Assembly (NCBI RefSeq): GCF_010731735.1
Contig: NZ_AP022588.1
Coordinates: 5,642,001-5,706,000, forward strand
Source: Mycolicibacterium sediminis
GTDB lineage: Bacteria; Actinomycetota; Actinomycetes; Mycobacteriales; Mycobacteriaceae
DNA length: 64,000 nt
Reading direction: 5' to 3'
Shown: piece by piece, positions 49,050 through 58,824 of the stretch
Position numbering within the stretch: position 1 is the stretch's first letter
How the letters are laid out: the number at the start of each line of letters is the position of its first letter
Notes under the pieces: generated by a model
The model's input: only the letters and a program-made list of their open reading frames with translations
What the model was told of the DNA's origin: nothing
Databases searched by the model: none
Made by a program: the position numbers and the translations under genes

Positions 49050-51347
49050 TCAGCGCACCGTCGAGCCGCTGGTGACCCTCAGCGGCGGGTCCGGAGCGTC
49101 GTCCCCGGGCCCTGCCTCGCTGATGCCGATCCGGCGGTGCAGGCGGACGAGCGGCGCCGGCGCCCACCAGTTCCATCCGCCCATCACGTGCATGAACGAC
49201 GGCACCAGCATCATCCGCACCAGCGTCGCGTCGACCAGCACCGCCAACGTCAGGCCCACGCCGAACATCCGCATGAACGACACCTGCGCCGCGATGAGCG
49301 CGGCGAACGAGATCGACATGACCAGGGCCGCCGCGGTGATGACCCGACCGGTTCGCGCCAACCCGAGCGCGACGGCCTCGTCGTTGGCTGCACGGGCCTC
49401 CTGCCCCCTCGCCCCTTCGCGGGGCCGCAACGTCAGCCAGTACTCGCGGATGCGGGCGACCAGGAACACCTCGTAGTCCATTGCGAGCCCAAAGGCGATG
49501 CAGAACAACAACACCGGCATGTTGGCGACCAGCGTGCCCGTCGGCGTCGTCCCGAGCGCGCCGAGATGGCCATCCTGGAAGATCCAGACGAGCGCCCCGA
49601 ACGCCGCCGTCAGCGACAGCACGTTGAGGACGACGGCCTTGAGCGGGAGGATCACGCTGCCGGTCAGCAGGAACAGCAGCCCGAAGGTGATGACGGCAAT
49701 CAAGCCGAGCACCCAGGGCAGCCTGCTGGTGATCGAATCGACGCTGTCACGGTTTATTTGGGCGGTACCGGTGAACTGCACCCCCCGGCCGTCCGGACTG
49801 GCCACCGCGTGCAGCGCGTCGAGTTGGACGTCCGAGCGGTCGGAGAACAGCGGCGCGGTGCTGGAGACGGTCAGGAAGGCGCTGCCGTCGGCGACCGAAG
49901 TCGGCGCGACCGGCGGACCAGCGAGCGCGCCGTCGACGAAGGCCCCCGTCGGCGACGAGACCGAGGTGACGTCGGCGACCCGGGACAGTTCCGACGCGTA
50001 GCGCTCCAGCGCGGCGGGCGGCAGCCCGGCGGCGTCCGGGATGACGACGGTGACCGCCGTCGCCGAGTCGTCGGCGAAGTCGTTGCGCAGACGGTCCCCC
50101 ACCTCGTGCGCCGACGCCGACGTCGGCAGCACCCGGTCGTCCGGGAACCCCCACTTGACCGACAGGAACGGCGTCCCGAGCGCGAGGAGGAGCACCACCA
50201 CGGCCAGTCCGATGACGACAGCGCGGCGCATGACGAATCGGGTCGAGCGGTACCAGAACAGCTGCTCGACGGGTTTGGGCGCCGGCGCGTCCCGACGGAA
50301 CAGCCGACGTACGGGGCGGCGCACGTCGAGCGCGTCGAGTCGGTCCCCGAGAAACCAGATGGCAGCGGGCGTGACGATGACGGCGGCCGAGGCGGCGAAC
50401 GCGACGGTCGCGACACCCGCGTACGCGAACGACTTGAGGAAGTACATCGGGAACAGCAGCATCGCGGCCATCGACAGCGCGACCGTCACGGCGGAGAACA
50501 GCACGGTGCGGCCCGCGGTCGTCATCGTGCGGATCAGTGCCCTCTCCGGTGGGACGCCGTCGGCGAGTTCGTCGCGGTACCGGCTGACGATGAGCAGGGT
50601 GTAGTCGATCGCGAGCGCCAACCCGAGTGCGATGGAGAGGTTCAGCGCGAAGATCGACACGTCGGTGCCGAGGGTGATCAGCCGCAGCACCGCCATCGAG
50701 CCGACGATGGCAAGGGCGCCGATCGTCATCGGCAGCGCCGCCGCCACCAGTCCCCCGAAGACCCACACCAGCACGACGAAGCTCAGGGGGATGGCGATCG
50801 ACTCCATGAGCAGCAGGTCGCGTTCGGACTGCGCGGTGATCTGTGCGTAGACCATGGCGATGCCGCCGGCGCGGACCTCGACCCCGTCGCGGTCGAAGAC
50901 GACCTCGTCGGCGAGCGCCTTGGCGTACTTCTGCCCGTCGTTCTCGCCGCCGGTGAGCCCCGCGACGATCACGCCGCTCGTGCCGTCCCGGCTCGTCATC
51001 TCCCCGGCCGCCTCCGGCGGCACCGTCCAGGCCGACGTCACGTTCGCGACGTGGGGCGATCGTTCGAGGTGGGCGACGACGTCCGCGGCCGCCGCGCGTG
51101 CGGCGGGAGCGTCGATGCCGTCGGCCGACGTCACCGTGACGAGCATCTGCATGTCGCCCTGGCCGAACGTTCGGGTGAGGAGTTCAGCGGCCTGGGCGGA
51201 CTCCGAGGTGGGGTCTTGGAAGCCTCCCGCAGACAGGCTCTTGGCGACCGGGACTCCGAACACCGCGGCGGCGATCATGACGAGAGCGGCCAGGAGGAGG
51301 ACGCGCCGGGGCGCGGCGATGGCGAGCAAGGCGATTCTGCGCAGCAC
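49050..51347 (-). CDS. mmpL13: MmpL-family transporter (MmpL13-like, intact)
   Basis: A 765-residue RND-type lipid exporter with two repeats of membrane helices and periplasmic domains. Marks: ALNLSIALGLALAIDYTLLIVSRYRDEL and FCIAFGLAMDYEVFLVARIREY (the two conserved D-Y proton-relay helices). Start GTG 51347 has a strong ribosome site (GGGAGGG); ATG 51404 is possible. In M. tuberculosis, as I recall, the counterpart is split into mmpL13a and mmpL13b (Rv1145/Rv1146); here it is a single open frame. It heads the mmpL-tetR-methyltransferase operon. Its lipid cargo is unknown. Confidence 0.9.
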   Translation of the reverse strand: MLRRIALLAIAAPRRVLLLAALVMIAAAVFGVPVAKSLSAGGFQDPTSESAQAAELLTRTFGQGDMQMLVTVTSADGIDAPAARAAAADVVAHLERSPHVANVTSAWTVPPEAAGEMTSRDGTSGVIVAGLTGGENDGQKYAKALADEVVFDRDGVEVRAGGIAMVYAQITAQSERDLLLMESIAIPLSFVVLVWVFGGLVAAALPMTIGALAIVGSMAVLRLITLGTDVSIFALNLSIALGLALAIDYTLLIVSRYRDELADGVPPERALIRTMTTAGRTVLFSAVTVALSMAAMLLFPMYFLKSFAYAGVATVAFAASAAVIVTPAAIWFLGDRLDALDVRRPVRRLFRRDAPAPKPVEQLFWYRSTRFVMRRAVVIGLAVVVLLLALGTPFLSVKWGFPDDRVLPTSASAHEVGDRLRNDFADDSATAVTVVIPDAAGLPPAALERYASELSRVADVTSVSSPTGAFVDGALAGPPVAPTSVADGSAFLTVSSTAPLFSDRSDVQLDALHAVASPDGRGVQFTGTAQINRDSVDSITSRLPWVLGLIAVITFGLLFLLTGSVILPLKAVVLNVLSLTAAFGALVWIFQDGHLGALGTTPTGTLVANMPVLLFCIAFGLAMDYEVFLVARIREYWLTLRPREGARGQEARAANDEAVALGLARTGRVITAAALVMSISFAALIAAQVSFMRMFGVGLTLAVLVDATLVRMMLVPSFMHVMGGWNWWAPAPLVRLHRRIGISEAGPGDDAPDPPLRVTSGSTVR

Positions 51348-51693
51348 GTACTGACCCTCCCGAGATATCGGCGATAACTTATCAGCGTTAACCCGGACGA
51401 TCAAGAGATCGCCGCTCGACGCTCGAGGCGCCGCGGGAACGTTCGCGCAGCGAGGGTCGGCGGCGAAGTCGTCCTCGTCGTCTCGACGCCCAACGGCCGG
51501 TTTGCTGATGCCGGGTGCCCCGATCGGCGAACCGCGCGCCTACCGTTGCCTCGTCGGCCCTTGGCCTCGAAGGACGGATCTTGCTGGCGGGTGATCGGCC
51601 ATCGGACGAATGCGCCGCAGGGTCCTCGATCTACTCACCGGTAAGAAATTGCCACAGTTTTCTGAATCGTGACTCAAAGAACTCTTAATGGTG
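51348..51693. other. Region between mmpL13 and the first peptide gene
   Basis: No gene is seen in 346 bases apart from the mmpL promoter region. The 24-bp block 51631-51654 is shared with the second peptide gene. Confidence 0.5.
51631..51654 (+). promoter_or_regulatory. Conserved upstream block, peptide gene 1
   Basis: The block CTACTCACCGGTAAGAAATT followed by GCCA starts 63 bp before the ATG at 51694. The same block, with four differences (one a missing base), starts 62 bp before the second peptide gene. The spacing and order are conserved, so it is probably part of the promoter or a leader element. Confidence 0.5.
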
Positions 51694-51834
51694 ATGGTTA
51701 CTGTCCAGTACATGTGGATCGACGACACCAGTGCCGATGTCATCAAGGTCGACTTCGACGCGCTGTACCACGGCGACGTCCTGGTCGAGGGTGACACCTC
51801 CGAGCAGTTCCCGGACCTCGCCGCAGCGGTCTGA
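51694..51834 (+). CDS. Tandem small acidic peptide 1
   Basis: A 46-residue peptide starting at ATG 51694 (in-frame ATG/GTG at 51688/51691 would add two or one residues). It begins MVTVQYMWIDDTS and contains the exactly shared core VIKVDFDALYHGDVL and the end QFPDLAAAV. It is acidic, with no signal peptide, membrane span or Cys. The neighbour at 52066-52206 is 36-37 of 46 residues identical. Codons end mostly in G/C and the flanking DNA has diverged while the peptide stayed the same, which argues it is translated. No Shine-Dalgarno is seen. I do not recognise the family; it could be a signalling or precursor peptide, or a small subunit. Confidence 0.6.
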   Translation: MVTVQYMWIDDTSADVIKVDFDALYHGDVLVEGDTSEQFPDLAAAV

Positions 51835-52003
51835 TCGACGCGGGTCCGCCCGCCCGATCGACCGTTCCGCCGCGCCCACCCCAGGTGGGTCGACAGCAGT
51901 GACGCGCCCGCGCGCGCAACGCTGGAGTCCCGTGGGGATCGCAAGCCGCCGACGTATGCGTCGGCGGCTTCGTGCGTTTCGCGGCAGGGCGAAGGCCGCG
52001 AAC

Positions 52004-52026
52004 CTACTCGGCGGTAGGAAATGCCA
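52004..52026 (+). promoter_or_regulatory. Conserved upstream block, peptide gene 2
   Basis: The block CTACTCGGCGGTAGGAAAT followed by GCCA, the second copy of 51631-51654, placed 62 bp before GTG 52066. Confidence 0.5.
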
Positions 52027-52065
52027 TGAAACTCAGAAGACGGGCTCAGAGTTCTCTCAATCCCC

Positions 52066-52206
52066 GTGGTTACTGTTCAGTACATGTGGATCGACGAGAG
52101 CAATGACAACGTCATCAAGGTCGACTTCGACGCGCTGTACCACGGCGACGTCCTCATCGAGGGTGACACCACCGACCAGTTCCCGGACCTCGCCTACGCC
52201 GTCTGA
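52066..52206 (+). CDS. Tandem small acidic peptide 2
   Basis: A 46-residue paralogue of peptide 1, starting at GTG 52066. Changes are conservative (DDTSAD to ESNDN region, LVEGDTSE to LIEGDTTD, AAAV to AYAV), which suggests selection on the protein. A start at the internal ATG (52084) would give 40 residues. It ends 75 bp before a perfect hairpin terminator (52281-52310). There is no recognised partner gene on the same strand; neighbours on the other strand are mmpL13 and a nitronate monooxygenase. Confidence 0.6.
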   Translation: MVTVQYMWIDESNDNVIKVDFDALYHGDVLIEGDTTDQFPDLAYAV

Positions 52207-52280
52207 GCCGCCGCGTCGAGCACCGTCGACGCTTTGACCGAGGCGTCGCGAGCGCACTGAGACGCGAGCACGAACACCAA

Positions 52281-52310
52281 GAGCCGCCGATCCCCCCGGA
52301 TCGGCGGCTC
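52281..52310. terminator. Hairpin terminator between peptide 2 and the monooxygenase
   Basis: A perfect 13-bp stem (GAGCCGCCGATCC and complement) with loop CCCC between convergent genes; it can serve both. Confidence 0.85.
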
Positions 52311-52325
52311 TGGTGCGTTCAGGGG

Positions 52326-53317
52326 TCAGACGGTCGCCGCGGCCGGGACCGACAACATGCCGCCGAGCCGTCCGCGAATGATCTCCTCGGCCTCGCCCAC
52401 GATCCGCGAGATCAGCTCGTCGCACGTGGGGATGTCATCGATCAGACCCATCACGGTGCCGACCGTCCAGATGCCCGCGTCCAGGTCGCCGTCGTCGAAG
52501 ACCTTGCGGCCGCGGACTCCGGCCACCAGATCCTTCACGTCCTCGAACTGACCGCCGCTGGCGAGGATCTCCACGACCTCGCGCGAGACGGTGTTGCTCG
52601 CGACCCGGGCGGTGTTGCGCAGGCTGCGGAAGATCAGCTCCGTCCCCCGCTCGTCCCCGGCCACGATCGCATCCTTGACGTTCTGATGGATGCACGACTC
52701 GACGGTGCACATGAAGCGCGTGCCCATGTTGATGCCGTCGGCACCCAGTGCCAGCGCCGCGACCAGGCCACGACTGTCGCCGAAGCCGCCCGACGCGATC
52801 ATCGGGATCTCGATCTGCTTGGCAGCAGCCGGAATCAGGACCAGCCCGGGCACGTCGTCCTCACCGGGATGACCCGCGCATTCGAAGCCGTCGATGCTGA
52901 TGCCGTCGACGCCCAGGCTCTGCGCCTTGACCCCGTGCCGCACCGACGTGCACTTGTGCAGCACCTTGATGCCGTGGTCGTGGAACATCGGCAGGTGCGG
53001 CGCCGGGTTCGACCCTGCGGTCTCGACGATCTTCACGCCCTCGTCGACGATCACCTGCCGGTACTCGTCGTACGGCGGCGGATTGATCGACGGCAGGATC
53101 GTCAGGTTCACCCCGAACGGCTTGTCGGTCAGCTCACGGGTCTTGGCGATCTCGCGTGCCAGATCCGCTGGAGTCGGCTGCGTCAGCGCGGTGATGAAAC
53201 CCAAACCGCCCGCATTGGCCACGGCCGCAACCAGTTCCGCGCGACCCACCCATTGCATGCCGCCCTGGGCGATGGGGTGCTCGACCCCGAAGACCTCGGT
53301 GAACTTCGTCGTGATCG

Positions 53318-53321
<4 letters not shown>
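52326..53321 (-). CDS. Nitronate monooxygenase family flavoprotein
   Basis: A 331-residue FMN-binding TIM-barrel enzyme of the 2-nitropropane dioxygenase/nitronate monooxygenase family. Typical pieces: PIAQGGMQWVGRAELVAAV, NAGGLGFITA, FECAGHPGEDDV with a His in the active-site area, MIASGGFGDSRGLVAALA and LGADGINMGTRF (phosphate binding). These enzymes oxidise nitronates; many actinobacterial ones act on unknown acyl or keto substrates. Its start codon overlaps the end of the SDR gene, so the two are co-translated. Confidence 0.88.
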
Positions 53322-54070
<749 letters not shown>

Positions 54071-54106
54071 TGATCGTTCCTCTCTCCGGGTCGGCGCCAG
54101 TGCCGA

Positions 54107-54120
54107 CCTACTGGTTGGTT
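54107..54120. promoter_or_regulatory. Shared dyad ACCTACTGGTTGGT, copy 1
   Basis: The 14-bp sequence ACCTACTGGTTGGT fits the dyad ACCNACNNGTNGGT. It lies 37 bp before the SDR start, in the mcr-SDR gap. The identical 14 bp occur at 62785-62798 in front of the thiolase gene and the GntR gene, which suggests one regulator for both lipid gene sets. Confidence 0.45.
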
Positions 54121-54124
54121 GGGA

Positions 54125-55228
54125 CTATACCCAGTCGCGCAGCACGGCCTCGTTGTCGGCACCGCTCGCGGGCGGCGGCGTCGGTGCATCGGGCCGGCTG
54201 CGCGAGAAGCGCGGCGCCGGGGCCGGCTCGAGGTTGTCGCCCGCGTCGGAGACGTCGTGGAAGAACGTGTTGCGCTCGGTGATGTGCGGCTCGGTTTCCA
54301 CCTCGGCGAAGCTCAGCACCGGGGTGACGCAGGCGTCGGTGCCGTTGAACACCGCCGCCCAGTGGTCGCGGTCCTTCGCGGCGAACGCCGCGGTGAACGT
54401 CTCCTTCAGCTCCGGCCAGCGGCCGATGTCCTGCTGGTGGGGCAGCGTCGCGGGGTCCAGCTCGAGTCCTGCGAGGAGCTGCGCGTAGAACTGCGGCTCG
54501 ATGGCGCCGACGGCGACGTACTTGCCGTCGGCCGTCTCGTAGGTGTCGTAGTACGGCGCTCCGGTGTCGAGCATGTTCGTGCCGCGCTCGTCGTTCCACA
54601 TCCCGCTGGCCCGGAAGCCCCACATCATCTGCATCAGCACGCTCGAGCCGTCGATCATCGCCGCGTCGACCACCTGGCCCCTACCCGACGTTTGCCGCTC
54701 CCACAGCGCGGACAGGATGCCGACGAGCAGGAACATCGATCCGCCACCGAAGTCACCGGCGAGGTTCAGCGGCGGCACCGGCCGCTCACCCTTGCGGCCG
54801 ACCGCGTGCAGCAGACCGTTCAGCGAGATGTAGTTGATGTCGTGCCCGGCCTGCAATGCCCGCGGGCCGTCCTGACCCCAGCCCGTCATGCGCCCGTAGA
54901 CGAGACGTTCGTTGACCTTGGCGCAGTCCTCGGGACCCAGCCCCAGGCGCTCGGTGACGCCCGGCCGGAAGCCCTCGATCAGGACGTCCGCCTTCGAGAT
55001 GAGCGTCAGCACCAGCTCGCGGCCCTCGTCGCTCTTGAGGTCCGCGGCGACCGAGCGACGGTTGCGCAGCATCGAGTCGCGGCTGCCGCCCGGGATTCCG
55101 CCACCCTTGTTCGGCCGTTCGATGCGTACGACGTCGGCGCCGAGGTCGCCCAGAATCATCGCCGCGTGTGGTCCGGGGCCGATACCGGCCAGCTCGACGA
55201 CCCGTAATCCGTGCAGTGGTCCTGCCAT
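54125..55228 (-). CDS. mcr: Alpha-methylacyl-CoA racemase (CoA-transferase family III)
   Basis: A 367-residue enzyme that flips the configuration of 2-methylacyl-CoA esters, needed to break down branched and sterol side chains. It matches M. tuberculosis MCR (Rv1143) closely from memory: GLRVVELAGIGPGPHAAMIL, GDLGADVVRIERP, TERLGLGPEDCAKVNERL, GHDINYISLNG (active-site His), GDFGGGSMFLLVGI (active-site Asp), APYYDTYETADGKYVAVG. ATG 55228 follows GGAGGACAGGG; a start at 55288 would add 20 non-conserved residues. The gene is divergent from the crotonase at 55336. Confidence 0.94.
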   Translation of the reverse strand: MAGPLHGLRVVELAGIGPGPHAAMILGDLGADVVRIERPNKGGGIPGGSRDSMLRNRRSVAADLKSDEGRELVLTLISKADVLIEGFRPGVTERLGLGPEDCAKVNERLVYGRMTGWGQDGPRALQAGHDINYISLNGLLHAVGRKGERPVPPLNLAGDFGGGSMFLLVGILSALWERQTSGRGQVVDAAMIDGSSVLMQMMWGFRASGMWNDERGTNMLDTGAPYYDTYETADGKYVAVGAIEPQFYAQLLAGLELDPATLPHQQDIGRWPELKETFTAAFAAKDRDHWAAVFNGTDACVTPVLSFAEVETEPHITERNTFFHDVSDAGDNLEPAPAPRFSRSRPDAPTPPPASGADNEAVLRDWV

Positions 55229-55335
55229 TGCCCTGTCCTCCAGAAGTAGACCTAGTTGACCGCCGCCAAAGCCTACTTGTATAACCAAGTCAATCCGCTG
55301 CGGGCCTCAGGCTCGCCCCAACCGAGGCGAGGCAC

Positions 55336-56145
55336 ATGACCGCTACCGAGTCCTACACCGGAATCGACCATCTGACGGTGTCCATCGACGACGGGGTGCT
55401 TTCGCTGACCCTGAACCGACCGGACAGCCTGAACTCGCTGACTGCGGCCATGTTGCAGACCATGGGTGACGCGCTCGACCGTGCCGCGACCGATCCGGCC
55501 GTGCGGGTCGTTCGCCTCGGCGGCGCGGGACGTGGATTCAGTTCTGGCGCAGGCATCAGCGCGGAGGACCACGCCGATCCCAGCGCGAGCGGTGCGCCGG
55601 AGGACGTCCTCGCCGCCGCGAACCGCGTCGTGCGAGCGATGGTGGCGCTGCCCAAGCCGGTGGTCTCCGTGGTGCACGGACCGGCCGCCGGTGTCGGCGT
55701 CTCGCTGGCGATCGCCGCCGACGTCATCCTGGCCTCCGACAAGGCTTACTTCCTGTTGGCGTTCACCAAGATTGGCCTGATGCCCGACGGCGGCGCCTCG
55801 GCTCTGGTCGCCGCCTCGATCGGCCGCACGCGGGCGATGCGGATGGCACTGCTCGCCGAGCGGCTTTCGGCCGGCGACGCACTCGCGGCCGGGCTCGTCA
55901 GTGCGGTGTACCCCGCCGACGAACTCGACGCCGGGGTCGACGCCGTCCTCGCCACGCTGACGTCCGGGCCCGCGGTGGCGCTGCGCAAGACCAAGCAGGC
56001 GATCAACTCCGCGACGCTGACCGAACTCGAGGGAGCCTTCGACCGCGAGACCGAGGGGCAGCTGGAGTTGCTCGTCGCGCCGGACTTCCGCGAGGGCACC
56101 CGGGCATTCCAGCAGCGCCGCACCGCGACGTTCACCGATCACTAG
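55336..56145 (+). CDS. Enoyl-CoA hydratase/isomerase family protein (echA, PaaG-like)
   Basis: A 269-residue crotonase-fold protein. The oxyanion-hole region is GGAGRGFSSGAGI and the second is GPAAGVGVSLAIAADV. It lacks both Glu residues used by classical enoyl-CoA hydratases; instead it carries an Asp in MPDGGAS, as in isomerases of the PaaG/ECI type. It may therefore act as a delta-isomerase rather than a hydratase. It diverges from mcr (107 bp), as the echA genes beside mcr do in M. tuberculosis, where they lie on the opposite strand to it. Confidence 0.88.
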   Translation: MTATESYTGIDHLTVSIDDGVLSLTLNRPDSLNSLTAAMLQTMGDALDRAATDPAVRVVRLGGAGRGFSSGAGISAEDHADPSASGAPEDVLAAANRVVRAMVALPKPVVSVVHGPAAGVGVSLAIAADVILASDKAYFLLAFTKIGLMPDGGASALVAASIGRTRAMRMALLAERLSAGDALAAGLVSAVYPADELDAGVDAVLATLTSGPAVALRKTKQAINSATLTELEGAFDRETEGQLELLVAPDFREGTRAFQQRRTATFTDH

Positions 56146-56148
56146 GTT

Positions 56149-56211
56149 CGTCGAGATAGCGCCCAGCGCGGGAAAGTTCGAGTGGGCGTCGCCGTGACCG
56201 CTATCTCGACG
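56149..56211. repeat. Palindrome family member (CGTCGAGATAGCG type), copy 2
   Basis: 13-bp perfect arms (CGTCGAGATAGCG at 56149-56161 and its complement at 56199-56211) with a 37-nt loop between the convergent crotonase and CPBP genes. The arm sequence is identical to the core of the palindrome at 40837-40903. Confidence 0.75.
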
Positions 56212-56226
56212 TGCCCCGCTGCGGGA

Positions 56227-56928
56227 CTAGGAGACGCCGAAGATCGGCGGTAGTGCGAGCACCATGACCAGACCCCAGAAGAAGTGGGTCAGCATGGGAG
56301 CGAGTATGCCGCCGGTCATTCGGCGTTCGTAGGCGCACACGAATCCCAGGATGAGGCCGGCGAATCCGAGCATCGGGTTGCCCGCCGCGGACACCGCGAT
56401 GGCGTAGACGATCGTCGAGACCAGCATGGGCTTGTACCTGTGCGGCAACGCGCCGTACAGCGCGCCGCGGAAGAACATCTCCTCGGCGAGCCCGTTGATC
56501 AACGTGATGAACGTGACGAGCAGCAGCGGTCCGTACGTGGCGTACTCGAGCACCTGCACGATGTAGTCGCGCACCGGCGGGATCTCGCGGGTAACCAGTC
56601 CGCCAACGATGAACGCACCGCCGAGGGCGAGTCCGATGATCGTGCCCGTGATGATCGGCCGTCGACTCTTGCCGCGAAACTCGACGTGCCCCATGTGAAC
56701 TGGGCCCGACAGCCGGGCTCCGAACGCCCACACCCCTGCCAGTGCAAGCGTCAACCAGTAGAACGACGAGTCCCCGGGCGTTCGTGTCAGCGAGAAGCCG
56801 AGCAACACCGCCCCGATGACGAGCACCACGACCACCACGATGCGGCGGCGCCGCACGGTGCCGGGGTTCTCGTCGTGCAGATCGGCCTTGGAGCTGACGA
56901 TCGACCCGAATTCGCCGAAGACGTTCAT
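56227..56928 (-). CDS. CPBP-family intramembrane metalloprotease (Rv1140-like position)
   Basis: A 233-residue polytopic protein. The CPBP (Abi) glutamate motif is seen in LAEEMFFRGALYG (about 145) and a His near the end in LTHFFWG (about 214), the usual catalytic residues for Rce1/CAAX-type membrane proteases. About six spans are visible, with a charged N-terminal head. Substrates are unknown; bacterial members can process membrane proteins or act in bacteriocin immunity. It lies 5 bp after the end of the next gene upstream on the same strand, so an operon is likely. Confidence 0.85.
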   Translation of the reverse strand: MNVFGEFGSIVSSKADLHDENPGTVRRRRIVVVVVLVIGAVLLGFSLTRTPGDSSFYWLTLALAGVWAFGARLSGPVHMGHVEFRGKSRRPIITGTIIGLALGGAFIVGGLVTREIPPVRDYIVQVLEYATYGPLLLVTFITLINGLAEEMFFRGALYGALPHRYKPMLVSTIVYAIAVSAAGNPMLGFAGLILGFVCAYERRMTGGILAPMLTHFFWGLVMVLALPPIFGVS

Positions 56929-56933
56929 GCGCT

Positions 56934-58064
56934 CTAGCTTCTCCCCGCGAGTCCGAGCAGGTGGTCGACACCGGTTCGGACCGCACCGGCGACGGGTCCG
57001 GGCACCGCGCCGATGAGGCCCAGTGCCGGACGAACGAAGTTGGGCGTCAACGCATTCGCCACGCGCCGCAGCCGAAGCGTGTCACCGCCCGCCCATTGCG
57101 GATCGGTGTCGGCGAGGTGGTGCACGTCGTCGAGGCCGTTGACCGGCCGTGCGCGCCGCCCACTCAGCGAGCGCTTGACGGCGTCCTCGGTGGTCAGCAG
57201 GCCACCGGGTGGATCCGGGACCAGGTCGCGGATCCCGAGCTTGCCGGCCTGCATCGGGTGGTCGAGCGACTGGACCAGGTCGGCCGCCAAACCGCCTGGG
57301 ACGGGCAGGATCACGCCCGTCACCATCGAGACCAGCTTGGTGTCGATGCCACGCACGGGCAGCGGTGCGCGCCACTCCCCGGCGGTGCGGGAATACAGCA
57401 TCAGCAGTTCGCCGTAGGTCAGGCTGTCTGCGCCCGTGATGTCGTACGAGCCCGCAGGGACCTGATCGCCGTCGGCGGCTGCGATCAGGTAGTACAGCAC
57501 GTCGCGGATCGAGATCGGGTCGATGAGGTTCTCGGACCACTCCGGCATCGGGATGACGAGGAACCGGTCGCTGACGTAGCGGATCATCTCGAACGACGTC
57601 GAGCCGGCGCCGATGATGATCGCCGCACCGATCCACACGACGTCGGGACCGCCGTCGATGGTCAGGGCGTCGGCCACCTCGGCCCGGCTGGCGAGGTGCT
57701 CGGAGAGATTGCCGTCGCCGGGCACGAACCCGCCGAGGTAGACGATGCGGCGCACGCCCGCGGCCTTGGCGGCCTGGGCGACGTTCGCGGCGGCTTGGTT
57801 GTCCGCCTCGCGGAAGCCGGGCTGGCCGATCGCGTGCACCAGGTAGTAGACGACGTCGATCTGGCCCGCCACGCGAAACGCACTGGCGGTCGAGTCCACG
57901 TCGCCGGCGTCGAGGTAGACGGGGACGACGTCGCCCATCCAACCGAACCGGCCGAGCTTCTCGAGGTCTCGGCTTGCGACCACGACGTCGTGACCCTCAC
58001 CGATCAGCTCGGTGACCAAGCGGGACCCGACATATCCGGTGGCACCCGTGACGAGCACTCGCAT
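56934..58064 (-). CDS. NAD(P)-binding Rossmann protein (atypical epimerase-like)
   Basis: A 376-residue protein. N-terminal Rossmann motif GATGYVGSRLV (residues 7-17), then a sequence of the atypical SDR type (RRIVYLGGFVPGDGNLSEHL, TSFEMIRYVSDRFLVIP, YDITGADSLTYGELLMLYSRTAG). These proteins usually bind NADP and often have no known reaction. The C-terminal 100 residues add a region specific to actinobacteria. ATG 58064 is chosen to begin at MRVLVTGATG. It is likely co-transcribed with the CPBP gene. Confidence 0.8.
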   Translation of the reverse strand: MRVLVTGATGYVGSRLVTELIGEGHDVVVASRDLEKLGRFGWMGDVVPVYLDAGDVDSTASAFRVAGQIDVVYYLVHAIGQPGFREADNQAAANVAQAAKAAGVRRIVYLGGFVPGDGNLSEHLASRAEVADALTIDGGPDVVWIGAAIIIGAGSTSFEMIRYVSDRFLVIPMPEWSENLIDPISIRDVLYYLIAAADGDQVPAGSYDITGADSLTYGELLMLYSRTAGEWRAPLPVRGIDTKLVSMVTGVILPVPGGLAADLVQSLDHPMQAGKLGIRDLVPDPPGGLLTTEDAVKRSLSGRRARPVNGLDDVHHLADTDPQWAGGDTLRLRRVANALTPNFVRPALGLIGAVPGPVAGAVRTGVDHLLGLAGRS

Positions 58065-58106
58065 CCGATTCACGGTACGGCTGTACCCGGGTCGGCTCTC
58101 GGGGAA

Positions 58107-58643
58107 TCAGGATGTGGTCGAACCCTCAGGACGGCCGTGCAGGTCGATGAGGTGCTGGTAGGCCGCGGCGTTGAGCCTGTTGTGGTCGACCTCGGCGTCA
58201 CCGAGTTCGCGGCGCACCTTGCCCGGCACGCCGGCGACCAGCGACCGCGGCGGGATGACCGCGCCCTGCGGCACCACCGCGCCCGCCGCGATCAGCGAGC
58301 CCGCACCGATCACGGCACCGTTGAGTACGACGGCACCCATCCCGATCAGGCAGTCGTCCTCGACGGTGCAGCCGTGCAGCACCGCATTGTGGCCGATGCT
58401 GACGCCCGCGCCGATCCGCGCGGGGAAGCCGGGGTCGACGTGGATGGTCGCGCTGTCCTGCACGTTGCTGCCCGCGCCGATCTCGATGGGTTCGAACTCG
58501 GCACGCAGGGTGGCGCTGAACCAGACGCTCGCCCTCGCCGCGAGCGTGACGCGCCCGATGACCGCGGCATTGGGTGCGATCCAGGACTCGTCGTGCACCT
58601 GCGGGGAGTGACCGCCGACGGCGATGATCAGGGGTTCCGGCAT
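58107..58643 (-). CDS. Gamma-class carbonic anhydrase-like hexapeptide protein
   Basis: A 178-residue left-handed beta-helix protein with hexapeptide repeats (IGRVTLAARA, IGMGAVVLNGAVIGAG, AAGAVVPQGAVIPP). Three His residues are placed as in gamma-carbonic anhydrases (ATIHVDP, then SIGHNAVLHGC). It may hydrate carbon dioxide or be one of the many catalytically silent relatives. ATG 58643 is chosen; the upstream in-frame start 58652 adds three residues. It lies 42 bp before the Rossmann gene on the same strand. Confidence 0.85.
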   Translation of the reverse strand: MPEPLIIAVGGHSPQVHDESWIAPNAAVIGRVTLAARASVWFSATLRAEFEPIEIGAGSNVQDSATIHVDPGFPARIGAGVSIGHNAVLHGCTVEDDCLIGMGAVVLNGAVIGAGSLIAAGAVVPQGAVIPPRSLVAGVPGKVRRELGDAEVDHNRLNAAAYQHLIDLHGRPEGSTTS

Positions 58644-58824
58644 GGCCGCCATCGTAGGCACGGGGCGTCCGCGCGGCGGAGAAGGGTCCGTCCGACGTGT
58701 GTCCCAGGTCACCGCGATTTGGCGGATGCCCTTGCACGTCACTTACCCTTTCCTGGGCGCCACGTCGGGGGATGAATATTGCCCAATTACTAGACGACGC
58801 GTCCAGACCACTGAGGAGCCGAAC

